Assembly (NCBI RefSeq): GCF_040298565.1
Contig: NZ_JBEPAK010000001.1
Location: forward strand, 77,205 to 141,204
Origin: Kitasatospora sp040298565
Lineage (GTDB): Bacteria > Actinomycetota > Actinomycetes > Streptomycetales > Streptomycetaceae
DNA: 64,000 nt
Direction: 5' to 3'
In this document: piece after piece, positions 8,432 through 17,900 of the stretch
Layout of the letters: each line of letters begins with the position of its first letter
Position numbering within the stretch: the stretch's first letter is position 1
Translations under genes and position numbers: made by a program
The notes under the pieces: model-generated
What the model saw: the letters and a program-made list of their open reading frames with translations, nothing else
What the model was told of the DNA's origin: nothing
Databases searched by the model: none

Positions 8432-9466
8432 GCGCAGCGAGGTCCGCCCGGCGTGCCACCGGCCGAGCAGGTGTTCGCCGAAGCGGGCGTCCACCATCTC
8501 CGCCGCGGCGATGCCGAACGCGATGTCCTGCTCCAGCTCCGGCTCGGTCGCGATCAGTTCCTCGATTACCCCGCGCCTGACCAGTTGCTCGTGGACGGCG
8601 TCCGCCTCGACGTGCTCGCGGTAGAACAGGGTGCCGTCCGGCCCGCCGCCCAGCCGCTCCAGGGCCTTCGCCAGTCGCGCGGAGCCGGGCGACGAGGTGA
8701 TCTCGATGACGGCGAACTGGCCGACGGCCGCGCCGCGCAGCGCCCGGTGCAGTCCGAAGAGCGTCATCAGGTTCACCACCGCCAGCGTCGGGGCGGGAAC
8801 CAGGTCCAGGCAGTGGCCGTAGCCGGGGTCGAGACCGAAGGCGGCCATCATCCTGGCGAACAGCAGGGTGTGCGCGCGGTCCGGCCGCCCGGCCCCGTAC
8901 TCGTCGTACGCGATGGTCATCAGCGAGGCCTGGGCCGGGCCGTGGATCCTCGGCAGCACCCACAGCTGCGGGTCCGCCTCCTTGAGGTGGTAGATCGAGC
9001 GGTGCACCAGGTACTCGCGGGCGTGGCCGCGCTCCCCCTCGGCCAGCAGGAAGTGCGACGGCCCGGTGCCCTCCGGCGCCTCCACCAGCAGACGCTCCAG
9101 CGCCTCCCGCAGCGGCGGCGGGGAGGGCACCTCGGCGCGCACCGCGGCGAGGAAGGACTCCTCCAGCTGCCCTCGCAGGCGGAGCAGCTCGGGGTCCCAC
9201 TCCCACTCGGGACGGACCCCGGGCAGGCCCCGGTCGTGCAGCTCGTAGCAGAGGTGCAGCGCGAGCTGGTGGTCCTCGCCCCACGGGTCGGTGAACGGGC
9301 CCGGCGGCGCGACCAGCCGCCCGGTGCCGGGCGGCCCGGCCGTGGCCAGCTCCAGCACCGCGGCCGAGATCGGCCCGCGCGCCCCGACCGGGCTCGTCCT
9401 GCCCGGCTGTGTCCGCACCACGTCCGACTTCCCTTCGCCGTCGCTGCCCGTCGTCCCGCTGGCCAT
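8405..9466 (-). CDS. Iron-containing redox enzyme family protein (haem-oxygenase-like fold)
   Basis: A 353-residue protein resembling haem-oxygenase-like diiron oxidases. It is helical with spaced carboxylate/His residues (HLCYELHDRG, YHLKEADPQLW, IAYDEYGAGRPDRAHTLLFA, FAVIEITSS, FYREHVEADAVHEQLV). The ATG at 9466 is preferred because GGGAGG lies 9 nt upstream, at 9476-9481; an ATG at 9475 is also in frame. The open frame continues upstream through a strong palindrome and is not believed coding there. It is convergent with, and overlaps by 27 nt, the CDGSH gene. The substrate is unknown. Confidence 0.85.
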   Translation of the reverse strand: MASGTTGSDGEGKSDVVRTQPGRTSPVGARGPISAAVLELATAGPPGTGRLVAPPGPFTDPWGEDHQLALHLCYELHDRGLPGVRPEWEWDPELLRLRGQLEESFLAAVRAEVPSPPPLREALERLLVEAPEGTGPSHFLLAEGERGHAREYLVHRSIYHLKEADPQLWVLPRIHGPAQASLMTIAYDEYGAGRPDRAHTLLFARMMAAFGLDPGYGHCLDLVPAPTLAVVNLMTLFGLHRALRGAAVGQFAVIEITSSPGSARLAKALERLGGGPDGTLFYREHVEADAVHEQLVRRGVIEELIATEPELEQDIAFGIAAAEMVDARFGEHLLGRWHAGRTSLRSALADEPV

Positions 9467-9730
9467 CACCGGCATCCTCCCGACGTCGCCCGGTATCCCG
9501 CCCAGGCGCGTGCCCCCGGGCCCCCGCGGCAAACCGGCCCGGGCGGCGGACCGGCCGCCGCCCGGGCTGCCGACGGGCCGTGTGAGGAAGACCACCGGCG
9601 GATGGAATCCGCAGGTCAGCGCGGTGCGAAGGGGGTCCGGGAGGGGGTGTGACGGGGCCCACCGTTTGAGAACCCGCCGGGCGCTGTGACGATGGACGAC
9701 GCCGCTGCGGAACCCGGCACCCGCGGCCAT

Positions 9731-9762
9731 GGTCCGTGCACGACAGGTCGTGCACCCGGACC
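9731..9762. promoter_or_regulatory. Long inverted repeat between divergent genes (probable operator)
   Basis: The arms are GGTCCG-TGCACGAC at 9731-9744 and GTCGTGCA at 9747-9754, then CC, then CGGACC at 9757-9762. This gives an 8-bp perfect inner palindrome around AG plus 6 bp of outer pairing. The repeat lies in the 332-bp region between the starts of the oxidase gene (leftward) and the MFS gene (rightward), 36 bp before the MFS GTG. As both flanking genes start here, a terminator role is unlikely and an operator or 5' hairpin is more plausible. Nothing else is recognisable in this gap. Confidence 0.6.
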
Positions 9763-9798
9763 GACCCGCTGCCGGTCCCGCCCCTCGGTTTGTGAAAC

Positions 9799-11268
9799 GT
9801 GCTGCCCGAATCCGTCCTGTCGCCGCTCGACCGGCCCAGCCTCCTGCCCGCCCAGCGGTCCGCGTCCACCCGTCCGGGCACCGCTGCCCCCGACACCGCC
9901 CCCGCGCCCGCCGGCCCCGCGCCCGCCGCCGCCGCCCCGGCGCACACCACCGCGTCGCACACCACCGCGCCGGACACGCCGGTCCGGCCCGGCGCCGAGC
10001 GGCCGGGCTCCCGCGCGCCGTGGCGCTCGCTGCGCCACCGCAGCATGCGCTGGTGGTCGGCGGCGAACCTGGTCTCGAACGCCGGTGCCTGGATGCAGCT
10101 GACGGTCCAGAACCTGCTGGTCCTCCAGCTCACCGGCTCGGCCACCGTCACCGGGCTGTCGCTGGCCCTCCAGGTGGCGCCCGGTCTGCTGCTCGGGCTG
10201 GTCGGCGGCGCGGCGGTCGACCGGTGGCCCCGGAAGACCACCGCCGCCGTCAGCCAGGCGGCGCTGGCCCTGATCGCCTTCGGCACGGCGGCGCTGGTCG
10301 CCCTGGGCGCGCTGAGCGTCCCCGTCCTGCTGGTGCTGGCCGTGCTCACCGGGCTGATCGCCACCGTCGAGGGCCCGGCCTGCGCCCTGCTCGGCAACGA
10401 CCTGGTGCCCCGCGAGGACGTCCCGTCGGCGATCGCCGTGGGCTCGGTGGTGCACAGCGTCGGCCGACTGGCCGGCACCGCCGTCGCCGGCGTCGCGGTC
10501 GGACTGTTCGGCATGGCGAGCGCCTACCTGGCCAACGGCCTCTCCTTCGTGCTGGTCGCGCTCGTCATCCCGTTCCTGCGACCGGCCGCGGACGCCGGCG
10601 CGGCCACCGCGGCCGACACGGCCGACGGCTCGCCGGCGGCGCCGGCCCGGCAGACCGTCCGGGACGGGATCGTCTTCTTCTGCGGCCGGCGCCAGCTGGT
10701 CGCGGTCGCCTGCCTCACCGGTCTGGGCTCGCTGCTCGGCCGCAACTACGGGCTCACCCTCGCCGCCTTCGTCAACGGCGCGCTGCACGGCGGCGCCCGG
10801 GAATACGGGCTGATCGCCACGATCCTGGCCGTCGGCGGCACCGCCGGCGCCGTGCTGGCCGGCCGGCTGCGCAACCCCTCCGTCTGGTTGGTGGCCGTGC
10901 TGACGGCGGCCGGCGGGGTGCTCCAGGCCCTCGCGGCGCTGTCACCGACCCTGCTGGTCCTCGCCGTACTGGTGGTTCCGATGGCCGTCCTGGAGTCGCT
11001 GAGCGACACCGCCGTGACCACCGTCCTCCAGACCGACCCGCCGGACCACCTGCGCGGGCGGGTCCAGGGCGCCTGGCGCAGCGTCAGCACGGTCTGGGGC
11101 CTGGCCGGGCCGCCGCTGCTCGGTGCGTCGATCCAGGTACTCGGCGCACGCGGCGCGCTGCTGACCGGCGGTCTGCTGGTGAGCGGCACGGTGGGCGGCG
11201 CCGCCGCGCTGCGACGCCGCTCCGCCGAGCGGCCCCGGGACCTGGAAGGGCTCAGCCCGGCCGTGTGA
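9799..11268 (+). CDS. MFS transporter (MFS_3 / enterobactin-exporter type)
   Basis: A 489-residue integral membrane protein with about 12 hydrophobic segments. MFS marks include NAGAWMQLTVQNLLVLQLTG in the first helices and the GGAAVDRWPRK loop. Residues about 1-75 are an Ala/Pro/Thr-rich, hydrophilic tail that is probably disordered or partly an artefact of start choice; the GTG at 9799 has no clear ribosome site and a later start is possible. It would export a small molecule by proton antiport. A palindrome just upstream suggests regulation. A DDAH-family gene follows 105 bp downstream, past a 24-nt tandem repeat. Confidence 0.88.
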   Translation: MLPESVLSPLDRPSLLPAQRSASTRPGTAAPDTAPAPAGPAPAAAAPAHTTASHTTAPDTPVRPGAERPGSRAPWRSLRHRSMRWWSAANLVSNAGAWMQLTVQNLLVLQLTGSATVTGLSLALQVAPGLLLGLVGGAAVDRWPRKTTAAVSQAALALIAFGTAALVALGALSVPVLLVLAVLTGLIATVEGPACALLGNDLVPREDVPSAIAVGSVVHSVGRLAGTAVAGVAVGLFGMASAYLANGLSFVLVALVIPFLRPAADAGAATAADTADGSPAAPARQTVRDGIVFFCGRRQLVAVACLTGLGSLLGRNYGLTLAAFVNGALHGGAREYGLIATILAVGGTAGAVLAGRLRNPSVWLVAVLTAAGGVLQALAALSPTLLVLAVLVVPMAVLESLSDTAVTTVLQTDPPDHLRGRVQGAWRSVSTVWGLAGPPLLGASIQVLGARGALLTGGLLVSGTVGGAAALRRRSAERPRDLEGLSPAV

Positions 11269-11270
11269 CG

Positions 11271-11318
11271 GACGGGCGTCCGGCCAACTGGTCGGACGGG
11301 CGTTCGGCCGGCCGGTCG
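11271..11318. repeat. 24-nt tandem repeat, two units
   Basis: Units lie at 11271-11294 and 11295-11318, both beginning GACGGGCGT and ending GGTCG, with a few differences between them. They occupy the spacer between the MFS and DDAH-family genes. Confidence 0.6.
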
Positions 11319-11373
11319 GGCGGGCTGCGGGGCGCGGTGTTTCCACCCGTCCGAACCGGGCACGCGCGGCGGC

Positions 11374-12201
11374 ATGGACAGGCCTCCCCCGACGCGAACC
11401 GCCCGCCGGCGCCGCTACCTGCTCTGCCCGCCCGTCCACTTCTCCGTGGACTACGCCATCAACCCGTGGATGGACCCGGGCAGGCCCGTCGACCGCACGG
11501 CCGCGCTGCACCAGTGGACCCACCTGTGCACGGTCCTGCGCCGCCTCGGTCACCAGGTGGAACTGATCGACCCCCAGCCCGGCCTGCCCGACATGGTGTA
11601 CACCGCCAACGGGGCGACGGTGGTGCAGGGCCGGGCCCTGGTGGCCCGCTTCCGGCACCGCGAGCGCGCGCCGGAGGCGGAGGCGCACCGCCGCTGGTTC
11701 GCCGCCGCGGGCTACCACCCCGTCCGGACGGCCGGCCTGGTGAACGAGGGCGAGGGCGACCTCCTGCTCGCCGGCTCCCGCATCCTGGCCGCGACGGGCT
11801 TCCGCACCAGCCGCGAGGCGCACCGGGAGGCAGGGCGGTTCCTGGGGCGCGAAGTGGTCACGCTGACGCTGGTCGACCCGCGGTTCTACCACCTCGACAC
11901 CGCGCTCGCCGTCCTGGACGACGACCTGATCATGTACTACCCCCCGGCGTTCTCCGCGGAGAGCCGGCGGGTGCTGCGCCGGCTCTACCCGAACGCCCTC
12001 CTCGCCACCGAGGACGACGCCGCGGTCCTCGGCCTGAACGCGGTCAGCGACGGCCGGCACGTCGTGCTCCCCGCCGCCGCGCACGGCCTCGCCACCCGGC
12101 TGCGCGCCGAGGGGTACGTCCCCGTCCCGGTCCACCTGCCCGAACTCCTCAAGGGCGGCGGCGGCCCGAAGTGCTGCACCCTCGAACTGCGCCCGGCGTG
12201 A
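11374..12201 (+). CDS. Dimethylargininase-like (DDAH/amidinotransferase superfamily) hydrolase
   Basis: A 275-residue protein of the guanidino-group-modifying superfamily. Family features in order are DMVYTANGA, the acidic GLVNEGEGDLL segment, FYHLDTALAVLD with the catalytic His, and the C-terminal GGGGPKCCTLEL with the catalytic Cys. DDAH converts methylated arginines to citrulline and methylamine; actinobacterial relatives are also annotated this way, but the substrate is not proven. The ATG at 11374 is used. It follows the MFS gene on the same strand and could be co-transcribed. Confidence 0.85.
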   Translation: MDRPPPTRTARRRRYLLCPPVHFSVDYAINPWMDPGRPVDRTAALHQWTHLCTVLRRLGHQVELIDPQPGLPDMVYTANGATVVQGRALVARFRHRERAPEAEAHRRWFAAAGYHPVRTAGLVNEGEGDLLLAGSRILAATGFRTSREAHREAGRFLGREVVTLTLVDPRFYHLDTALAVLDDDLIMYYPPAFSAESRRVLRRLYPNALLATEDDAAVLGLNAVSDGRHVVLPAAAHGLATRLRAEGYVPVPVHLPELLKGGGGPKCCTLELRPA

Positions 12202-12227
12202 CCGGGCCGCCCCGCGGCCGCGGTGGA

Positions 12228-12551
12228 TCAGCGCCGCAGGCCCCGGTGGCGCCCCAGTAGGCGCAGCCCCGCGAGCAGCGACGTCAGGGCCCACACCACG
12301 CCGAAGCCCGCCAGCACGCCGGGCGAGTGGACGTCCGCGCTGACCAGCAGCAGACCGGTCGACAGGGCCACCAGCAGCGCCAGGACGGCGGACGGCACGC
12401 GTACGGCGCCCCGCAGGACACCGCCCAGCACCCAACGGGGCCCGCGCCGCATCGTCCGCAGCGCACGGTCCAGTCGGCCGTCCGCCCGCAGGGTCTCCTC
12501 GATCTCCGCCAGGATGCGCTGCTCCCGGCGGGAGAGCTCCGGCCCGTCCAT
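12228..12551 (-). CDS. DUF3040 membrane protein
   Basis: A 107-residue protein with the DUF3040 N-terminal pattern (LSRREQRILAEIEETLRAD) followed by two hydrophobic helices (VPSAVLALLVALSTGLLLV and LAGFGVVWALTSLLAGLRLL). The ATG at 12551 is chosen because GGAGG lies 8 nt upstream; a GTG five codons earlier overlaps that site. Proteins of this family are common small actinobacterial membrane proteins of unknown role. It is convergent with the DDAH-family gene. Confidence 0.85.
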   Translation of the reverse strand: MDGPELSRREQRILAEIEETLRADGRLDRALRTMRRGPRWVLGGVLRGAVRVPSAVLALLVALSTGLLLVSADVHSPGVLAGFGVVWALTSLLAGLRLLGRHRGLRR

Positions 12552-12700
12552 CGCCGACACCTCCACCGGGCGGCTGCCCAGCCCGCCCGGGCGTAACCGG
12601 CACCCGCCCGGGTGCCCCCGGCTCGCGGGGCCGGGCCCCGGACGGTCTCGTGGATCGGGAGGCGTGCACGGTTTTCCGCCTCCACGGAAGGAGACCGGCT

Positions 12701-13600
12701 GTGGAGCAGCGACCAGGGCATCCGCCGAGGATGGGCTTCTTCACCGACACCTCGGTGTGCATCGGCTGCAAGGCCTGCGAGGTGGCGTGCAAGGAGTGGA
12801 ACGCGATCCCCGAGGACGGCCTCGAACTGACCGGGATGTCCTACGACAACACCGGCGGCCTGGGCGCCGACACCTGGCGCCACGTCGCGTTCATCGAGCA
12901 GAGCAGGCCCCCGGGCGGCGTCTGGACGGTCGCCGACCACGGCCGGGTCGACGTCTTCGCCGAGGCGCAGCGCCTCGGCCGCCCCGCCGGGGACGGCGAG
13001 CGCATCGCGCCGGTCGCCCCCGAGGGGCGGACCGAGTTGCGCTGGCTGATGTCCTCCGACGTGTGCAAGCACTGCACGCGGGCGGGCTGCCTGGACGTGT
13101 GCCCCACCGGCGCGCTGTTCCGGACCGAGTTCGGCACGGTGGTGGTCCAGCAGGACGTCTGCAACGGCTGCGGCTACTGCGTGCCGGCGTGCCCGTACGG
13201 CGTGATCGACCAGCGGCCGGACGACGGGCGGGTGTGGAAGTGCACGATGTGCTACGACCGGTTGGGCTCCGGGCTGGAGCCGGCCTGCGCCAAGGCCTGC
13301 CCCACCGACTCGATCCGGTTCGGGCCGCTCGAGGAACTGCGGGAACAGGCCGCGGAGCGCGTGCGGGTGCTCCAGGAGGCCGGGGTCGAGGGCGCCCGGC
13401 TGTACGGCCACGACCCGCAGGACGGCGTGGGCGGGGACGGCGCCTTCTTCCTGCTGCTGGACGAGCCCGAGGTGTACGGCCTGCCGCCCCGCCCGGTGGT
13501 GACCACCCGTGACCTGCCCGCCATGTGGCGCCGGGCCGCGCTCGCGGCCGTCACGGTGGCCGCCGGCGTGGCGGCGTGCTGTCTGCGGAGGGCCCGATGA
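12701..13600 (+). CDS. Formate dehydrogenase, iron-sulfur (beta) subunit
   Basis: A 299-residue protein with four ferredoxin-like Cys groups: CIGCKACEVACKEWN, CKHCTRAGCLDVCPTGAL, CNGCGYCVPACPYGV, and CTMC with CAKACPTDSI. These give a four-[4Fe-4S] chain carrying electrons from the catalytic subunit to the membrane subunit. A single hydrophobic helix at the C-terminus (AALAAVTVAAGVAACC) resembles the membrane anchor of FdnH-type subunits. The GTG has AAGGAG 7 nt upstream; an ATG ten codons later is the alternative. The stop overlaps the next start (ATGA). First gene of the fdh operon. Confidence 0.95.
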   Translation: MEQRPGHPPRMGFFTDTSVCIGCKACEVACKEWNAIPEDGLELTGMSYDNTGGLGADTWRHVAFIEQSRPPGGVWTVADHGRVDVFAEAQRLGRPAGDGERIAPVAPEGRTELRWLMSSDVCKHCTRAGCLDVCPTGALFRTEFGTVVVQQDVCNGCGYCVPACPYGVIDQRPDDGRVWKCTMCYDRLGSGLEPACAKACPTDSIRFGPLEELREQAAERVRVLQEAGVEGARLYGHDPQDGVGGDGAFFLLLDEPEVYGLPPRPVVTTRDLPAMWRRAALAAVTVAAGVAACCLRRAR

Positions 13601-14556
13601 GCGGGGCGCGCGCAGGGCGGGGCGGACGGACCCGTGGGGAGCGGGCGATGGTGCCGCCGGCGGAGTTCGGCTCGTACTACGGCCGGCCGGTGCTGAAGCG
13701 GCCGGTCTGGAAGCCGCTGGACATCGCCGGCTACCTGTTCCTCGGCGGCCTCGCCGGCGGTTCCTCGGTGCTGGCCGCCGGCGCCGGGGCGTCCGGGCAC
13801 GGCGCGCTCGCGCGACCGCTGCAGGTGGGCGCGTTCGGGGCGATCTCCCTGTCGCTGGTGGCGCTGGTCCACGACCTCGGCCGCCCGGGACGTTTCCTCA
13901 ACATGCTGCGGGTGGTCAAGCCGACCTCGCCGATGAGCATCGGTTCCTGGCTGCTGTCCGGGTACGCGCCGCTGGCGGGCGCCGCCGCCGCGAGCGCCCT
14001 GAGCGGCCGGCTGCCGCGCGTGGGCCGGGCCGCCGGGGCGGGAGCCGCCCTGCTGGGGCCGGCGGTGTGCACCTACACGGCCGTGCTGATCAGCGACACC
14101 GCGGTGCCGACCTGGCACGACGGCCACCGGGAGCTGCCGTTCGTCTTCGGCGGGTCCGCGGTGTCCGCAGCGGCGGGCCTCGGCCTGCTGGCCGCGCCGG
14201 TCGCCCAGAACGGGCCGGCCCGGCGCGCCGCCGCCTTCGGGGCCGCGCTGGAGATCGGCGCGACCCGGCTGATGACCCGCCGGCTCGGGCTGAGCGCCGA
14301 GCCGCTGCACACCGGGCGACCCGGCCGGCTGATGCGCGCGGCGGAGCTGCTGACCGGTCTCGGGACGGCGCTCGCGCTCGGCGCCGGGCACCGGGACCGG
14401 CGGGTGGCTGCGGCCGCGGGGGCGGCGCTGCTGGCCGGATCCGCCGCGCTGCGGTTCGGGGTCTTCCTCGGCGGCGTGCGGTCCGCCGAGGATCCCAAGT
14501 ACACCGTCCTCCCCCAGCGGGAGCGCCTGGACGCCGAACACCGGGCTGCGGGATGA
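13597..14556 (+). CDS. NrfD-like membrane subunit of formate dehydrogenase
   Basis: A 319-residue membrane protein with about eight hydrophobic segments. NrfD/PsrC-type features include KPLDIAGYLFLGGLAGGSSV, LVALVHDLGRPGRFLNMLR and VVKPTSPMSIGSWLL. Such subunits anchor periplasm-facing molybdo-enzymes and pass electrons to menaquinone without haem. Its start overlaps the iron-sulfur subunit stop, and the catalytic subunit begins 66 bp downstream. The pairing of an NrfD anchor with a Sec-containing formate dehydrogenase is known in actinobacteria; quinone reduction here is inferred. Confidence 0.9.
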   Translation: MSGARAGRGGRTRGERAMVPPAEFGSYYGRPVLKRPVWKPLDIAGYLFLGGLAGGSSVLAAGAGASGHGALARPLQVGAFGAISLSLVALVHDLGRPGRFLNMLRVVKPTSPMSIGSWLLSGYAPLAGAAAASALSGRLPRVGRAAGAGAALLGPAVCTYTAVLISDTAVPTWHDGHRELPFVFGGSAVSAAAGLGLLAAPVAQNGPARRAAAFGAALEIGATRLMTRRLGLSAEPLHTGRPGRLMRAAELLTGLGTALALGAGHRDRRVAAAAGAALLAGSAALRFGVFLGGVRSAEDPKYTVLPQRERLDAEHRAAG

Positions 14557-14622
14557 GGTGCACGTGGTGATGATGGGAGTCGGCGGCCCGCGAGCGGGCG
14601 CCCGGCACGAGGAGGTCCCGTC

Positions 14623-17600
14623 GTGGGCGTACTGACCTGGATCGACTCCTGGCCGGTCTACCGGCAGCTGACCGGCACCGACCCGCTGGGCCGGGGCGAG
14701 GCGGCCAGGAGCGCCCGCACCGAGGCCCTCGCCCCCCGGACCGACACGGCCGACCGGGTGGTCAAGTCCGTCTGCCCGTACTGCGCGGTCGGCTGCGGCC
14801 AGGACGTGTACGTCGAGGACGGCCGGGTCACCCAGATCGAGGGCGACCCCGACTCGCCGGTCTCCCGGGGCCGGCTGTGCCCGAAGGGCTCGGCCACCCT
14901 CCAGCTGACCACCGGGGCGGCCCGCGAGTACCGGGTGCTGTACCGCCGCCCGCACGGCACCGACTGGGAGCCGCTGCCCCTGGACACCGCGATGGACATG
15001 ATCGCCGACCGGGTGATCGCGGCCCGCCGGTCCGGCTGGCAGTGGGAGGTCGACGGGGCGCGCACCCGCCGCACGATGGGTTTCGCCAGCCTGGGCGGCG
15101 CGACGCTGGACAACGAGGAGAACTACCTGATCAAGAAGCTGTTCACCGCGCTGGGTGCGGTGCAGATCGAGAACCAGGCCCGTATTTGACACTCCTCCAC
15201 CGTCCCCGGTCTGGGGACCTCGTTCGGCCGCGGCGGTGCCACGACCTTCCAGCAGGACCTGCAGCACTCCGACTGCATCGTCATCCAGGGCTCCAACATG
15301 GCCGAGTGCCACCCGGTGGGCTTCCAGTGGGTGATGGAGGCCAAGGCGCGCGGAGCCAAGGTGGTCCACGTGGACCCGCGGTTCACCCGGACCAGCGCCC
15401 TGGCCGACCTGCACGTGCCGCTGCGCGCCGGAAGTGACATCGCGTTCCTCGGCGGCATCGTCAACCACGTGCTCCGCCAGGAGAAGTACTTCCGCGAGTA
15501 CGTCGTGGCGTACACCAACGCGCCGGTGGTGCTGCGCGAGGACTTCCGGGACACCGAGGACCTCGACGGGCTGTTCTCCGGGTTCGATCCCGAGGCCCGC
15601 ACCTACGACCCCGCGACCTGGCAGTACCGGGGGCTGGAGGTGCAGGCGGCCTCCGGGCAGCGTGACGAGCAGTACGAGCGGCGGACGGAGAGCATGGGCC
15701 GCGGCGAGGCCCACGGCTCCGGCGGCGCGCCGATCGGCGAGGAGGAGCCCGAGCGGGACGAGACGCTGACCCACCCGCGCTGCGTCTTCCAGGTGCTCAA
15801 GCGGCACTACGCGCGCTACACGCCGGAGCTGGTGGAGCGGGTCTGCGGCGTGCCGCAGGACGTCTTCCGGCAGGTCTGCGAGCTGGTGACGGAGAACTCC
15901 GGACGGGAGCGGACCACGGCCTTCGCGTACGCGGTCGGCTGGACCCAGCACACCGTCGGCGCCCAGTACATCCGCACCGCCGCCGTGCTGCAGCTGCTGC
16001 TCGGCAACATCGGCCGCCCCGGCGGCGGCATCCTGGCCCTGCGCGGACACGCCTCGATCCAGGGCAGCACCGACATCCCGACGCTGTTCAACCTGCTCCC
16101 CGGCTACATCCCGATGCCGTACGCCCACCCCGACGAGACGCTGGACAGCTTCGTCAAGGCGGAGGCCGCCCACAAGGGCTACTGGGGCGAGATGCGCTCC
16201 TACCTGGTGAGCCTGCTGAAGGCGTACTGGGGCGAGGCCGCGCAGCCGGAGAACGACTTCCGCTTCGACTACCTGCCGCGGCTGACCGGTTCGCACAGCA
16301 CCTACGAGACGGTGCTGGCCCAACGGGAGGGCACCTGCCGGGGCTACTTCCTGTTCGGCGAGAACCCGGCGGTCGGCTCGGCCGACACCAAGCTGCAACG
16401 GCTCGGCATGGCCAACCTGGACTGGCTGGTGGTGCGCGACTTCTCGCTGATCGAGAGCGCGACCTGGTGGAAGGACGGGCCGGAGATCGCGAGCGGCGAG
16501 CTGCGGACCGCGGACATCGGCACCGAGGTCTTCTTCCTGCCCGCCGCCGCCCACACCGAGAAGGACGGCAGCTTCACCAACACCCAGCGGATGCTCCAGT
16601 GGCACCACGCGGCCGTGGAGCCCGCCGGGGAGGCCCGCAGCGACCTCTGGTTCACCTTCCACCTCGGCCGGATCATCCGGGAGAAGCTCGCCGCCTCCAC
16701 CGAGGAGATGGACCGTCCGCTGCTCGACCTGGTCTGGGACTACCCCACCCGCGGTCCGCTCGACGAGCCGGACGCCGAGGCCGTCCTCGCCGAGATCAAC
16801 GGCCGGGACGCCCGGGGCCGCCCGCTGTCCTCGTACACCCAGCTCAAGGACGACGGCTCCACCGCGTGCGGCTGCTGGATCTACTGCGGCGTCCGCGCCG
16901 ACGGGGTGAACCAGGCGGCCCGGCGCAAGCCCGGCGCGGAGCAGGACTGGGTGGCCAAGGAGTGGGGCTGGGCGTGGCCGGCCAACCGCCGGATCCTCTA
17001 CAACCGGGCCTCCGCCGACCCGCAGGGCCGGCCGTGGAGCGAGCGCAAGGCGCTGGTCTGGTGGGACGCCGAGGCCGGCCGCTGGACCGGGCACGACGTC
17101 CCCGACTTCCCCGTCGACCGGGCGCCCTCCTACCGCCCGCCGCCGGGGGCCCGGGCCGCGGACGCGCTCTCGGGCGTCGACCCCTTCGTGATGCAGGCGG
17201 ACGGCAAGGGCTGGCTGTTCGCCCCCGCCGGACTGACCGACGGACCGCTGCCCACCCACTACGAGCCGCAGGACTCGCCGTTCGACAACGCGCTGTACGG
17301 CCGGCAGCGCAACCCCGTCCGGCACCTGATGCCCTCGCTGCCGGACAACCGGTACCAGCCGAGCGGCAGCGAACCCGGCTCGGAGGTCTTCCCGTACGTG
17401 GCGACCACCTATCGCCTCACCGAGCACCACACGGCGGGCGGCATGTCGCGCTGGCAGCCGTACCTGGCCGAGCTGCAGCCCGAGATGTTCTGCGAGGTGT
17501 CGCCCGGGCTCGCGGCCGAGCGCGGGCTGGAGCACCTGGGCTGGGCCACGGTGGTGACGGCGCGGGGCGTGATCGAGGCCCGGGTGCTGGTCACGGACCG

Positions 17601-17865
17601 CATGGTGCCGCTGCGCGTCCAGGGCCGTACGCTGCACCAGGTCGGGCTGCCCTACCACTGGGGCCCGAACGGCTGCACCACCGGCGACGCGGCGAACGAG
17701 CTGCTGCACCTGTCCCTGGATCCCAACGTCCACATCCAGGAGGCCAAGGCGATGGCCTGCGACATCCGGCCCGGCCGGCGGCCGCGCGGGGCCGCCGCGG
17801 TGGAACTGGTCCGGGAGTACTGCCGGCGGGCGGGCATCACGGAGCGCACCGGCACCGAGCCGTGA
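14623..17865 (+). CDS. fdhA: Formate dehydrogenase catalytic subunit, selenocysteine-containing (in-frame UGA, Sec189)
   Basis: The frame 14623-15186, the TGA at 15187-15189 and the frame 15190-17865 are one 1080-residue protein read through UGA. The residues around the UGA are QARI-U-HSSTVPGLGTSFGRG, the active-site context of Sec formate dehydrogenases. The [4Fe-4S] cluster binds C51, C54, C58 and C86; molybdopterin and Mo/W-bisMGD domains follow, ending in GCTTGDAANELLHL. The GTG start has GAGGAGG 7-8 nt upstream. A hairpin with loop GGTCT lies 12 nt after the UGA, and selA, selB, selC and selD are all within 5 kb. It oxidises formate to CO2. FdhD and FdhE maturation genes are not in the window. 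Confidence 0.95.
15187..15218 (+). promoter_or_regulatory. Selenocysteine UGA codon and bacterial SECIS-like hairpin
   Basis: The UGA at 15187-15189 is followed after 12 nt by the perfect stem GTCCCC (15202-15207) / GGGGAC (15213-15218) with loop GGTCT (15208-15212). The E. coli fdhF/fdnG SECIS also carries GGUCU in its apical loop about the same distance from UGA, and SelB recognises it. The element lies inside the coding sequence, so the stem also encodes VPGLGT. Confidence 0.88.
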
Positions 17866-17900
17866 CCGGCGCACGGCGGCTCGTACGTGCCGCGCCGCGC

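Noticed and set aside
9467..9730. N-terminal extension of the metal-oxidase gene
   Set aside because: It lacks structure-like sequence and crosses regulatory-type DNA, while GGGAGG marks the start at 9466.
15187..15189. Stop codon splitting fdhA, read as a frameshift or pseudogene
   Set aside because: The frame continues exactly, the context is the FDH Sec site, a SECIS-like hairpin follows and sel genes are adjacent.
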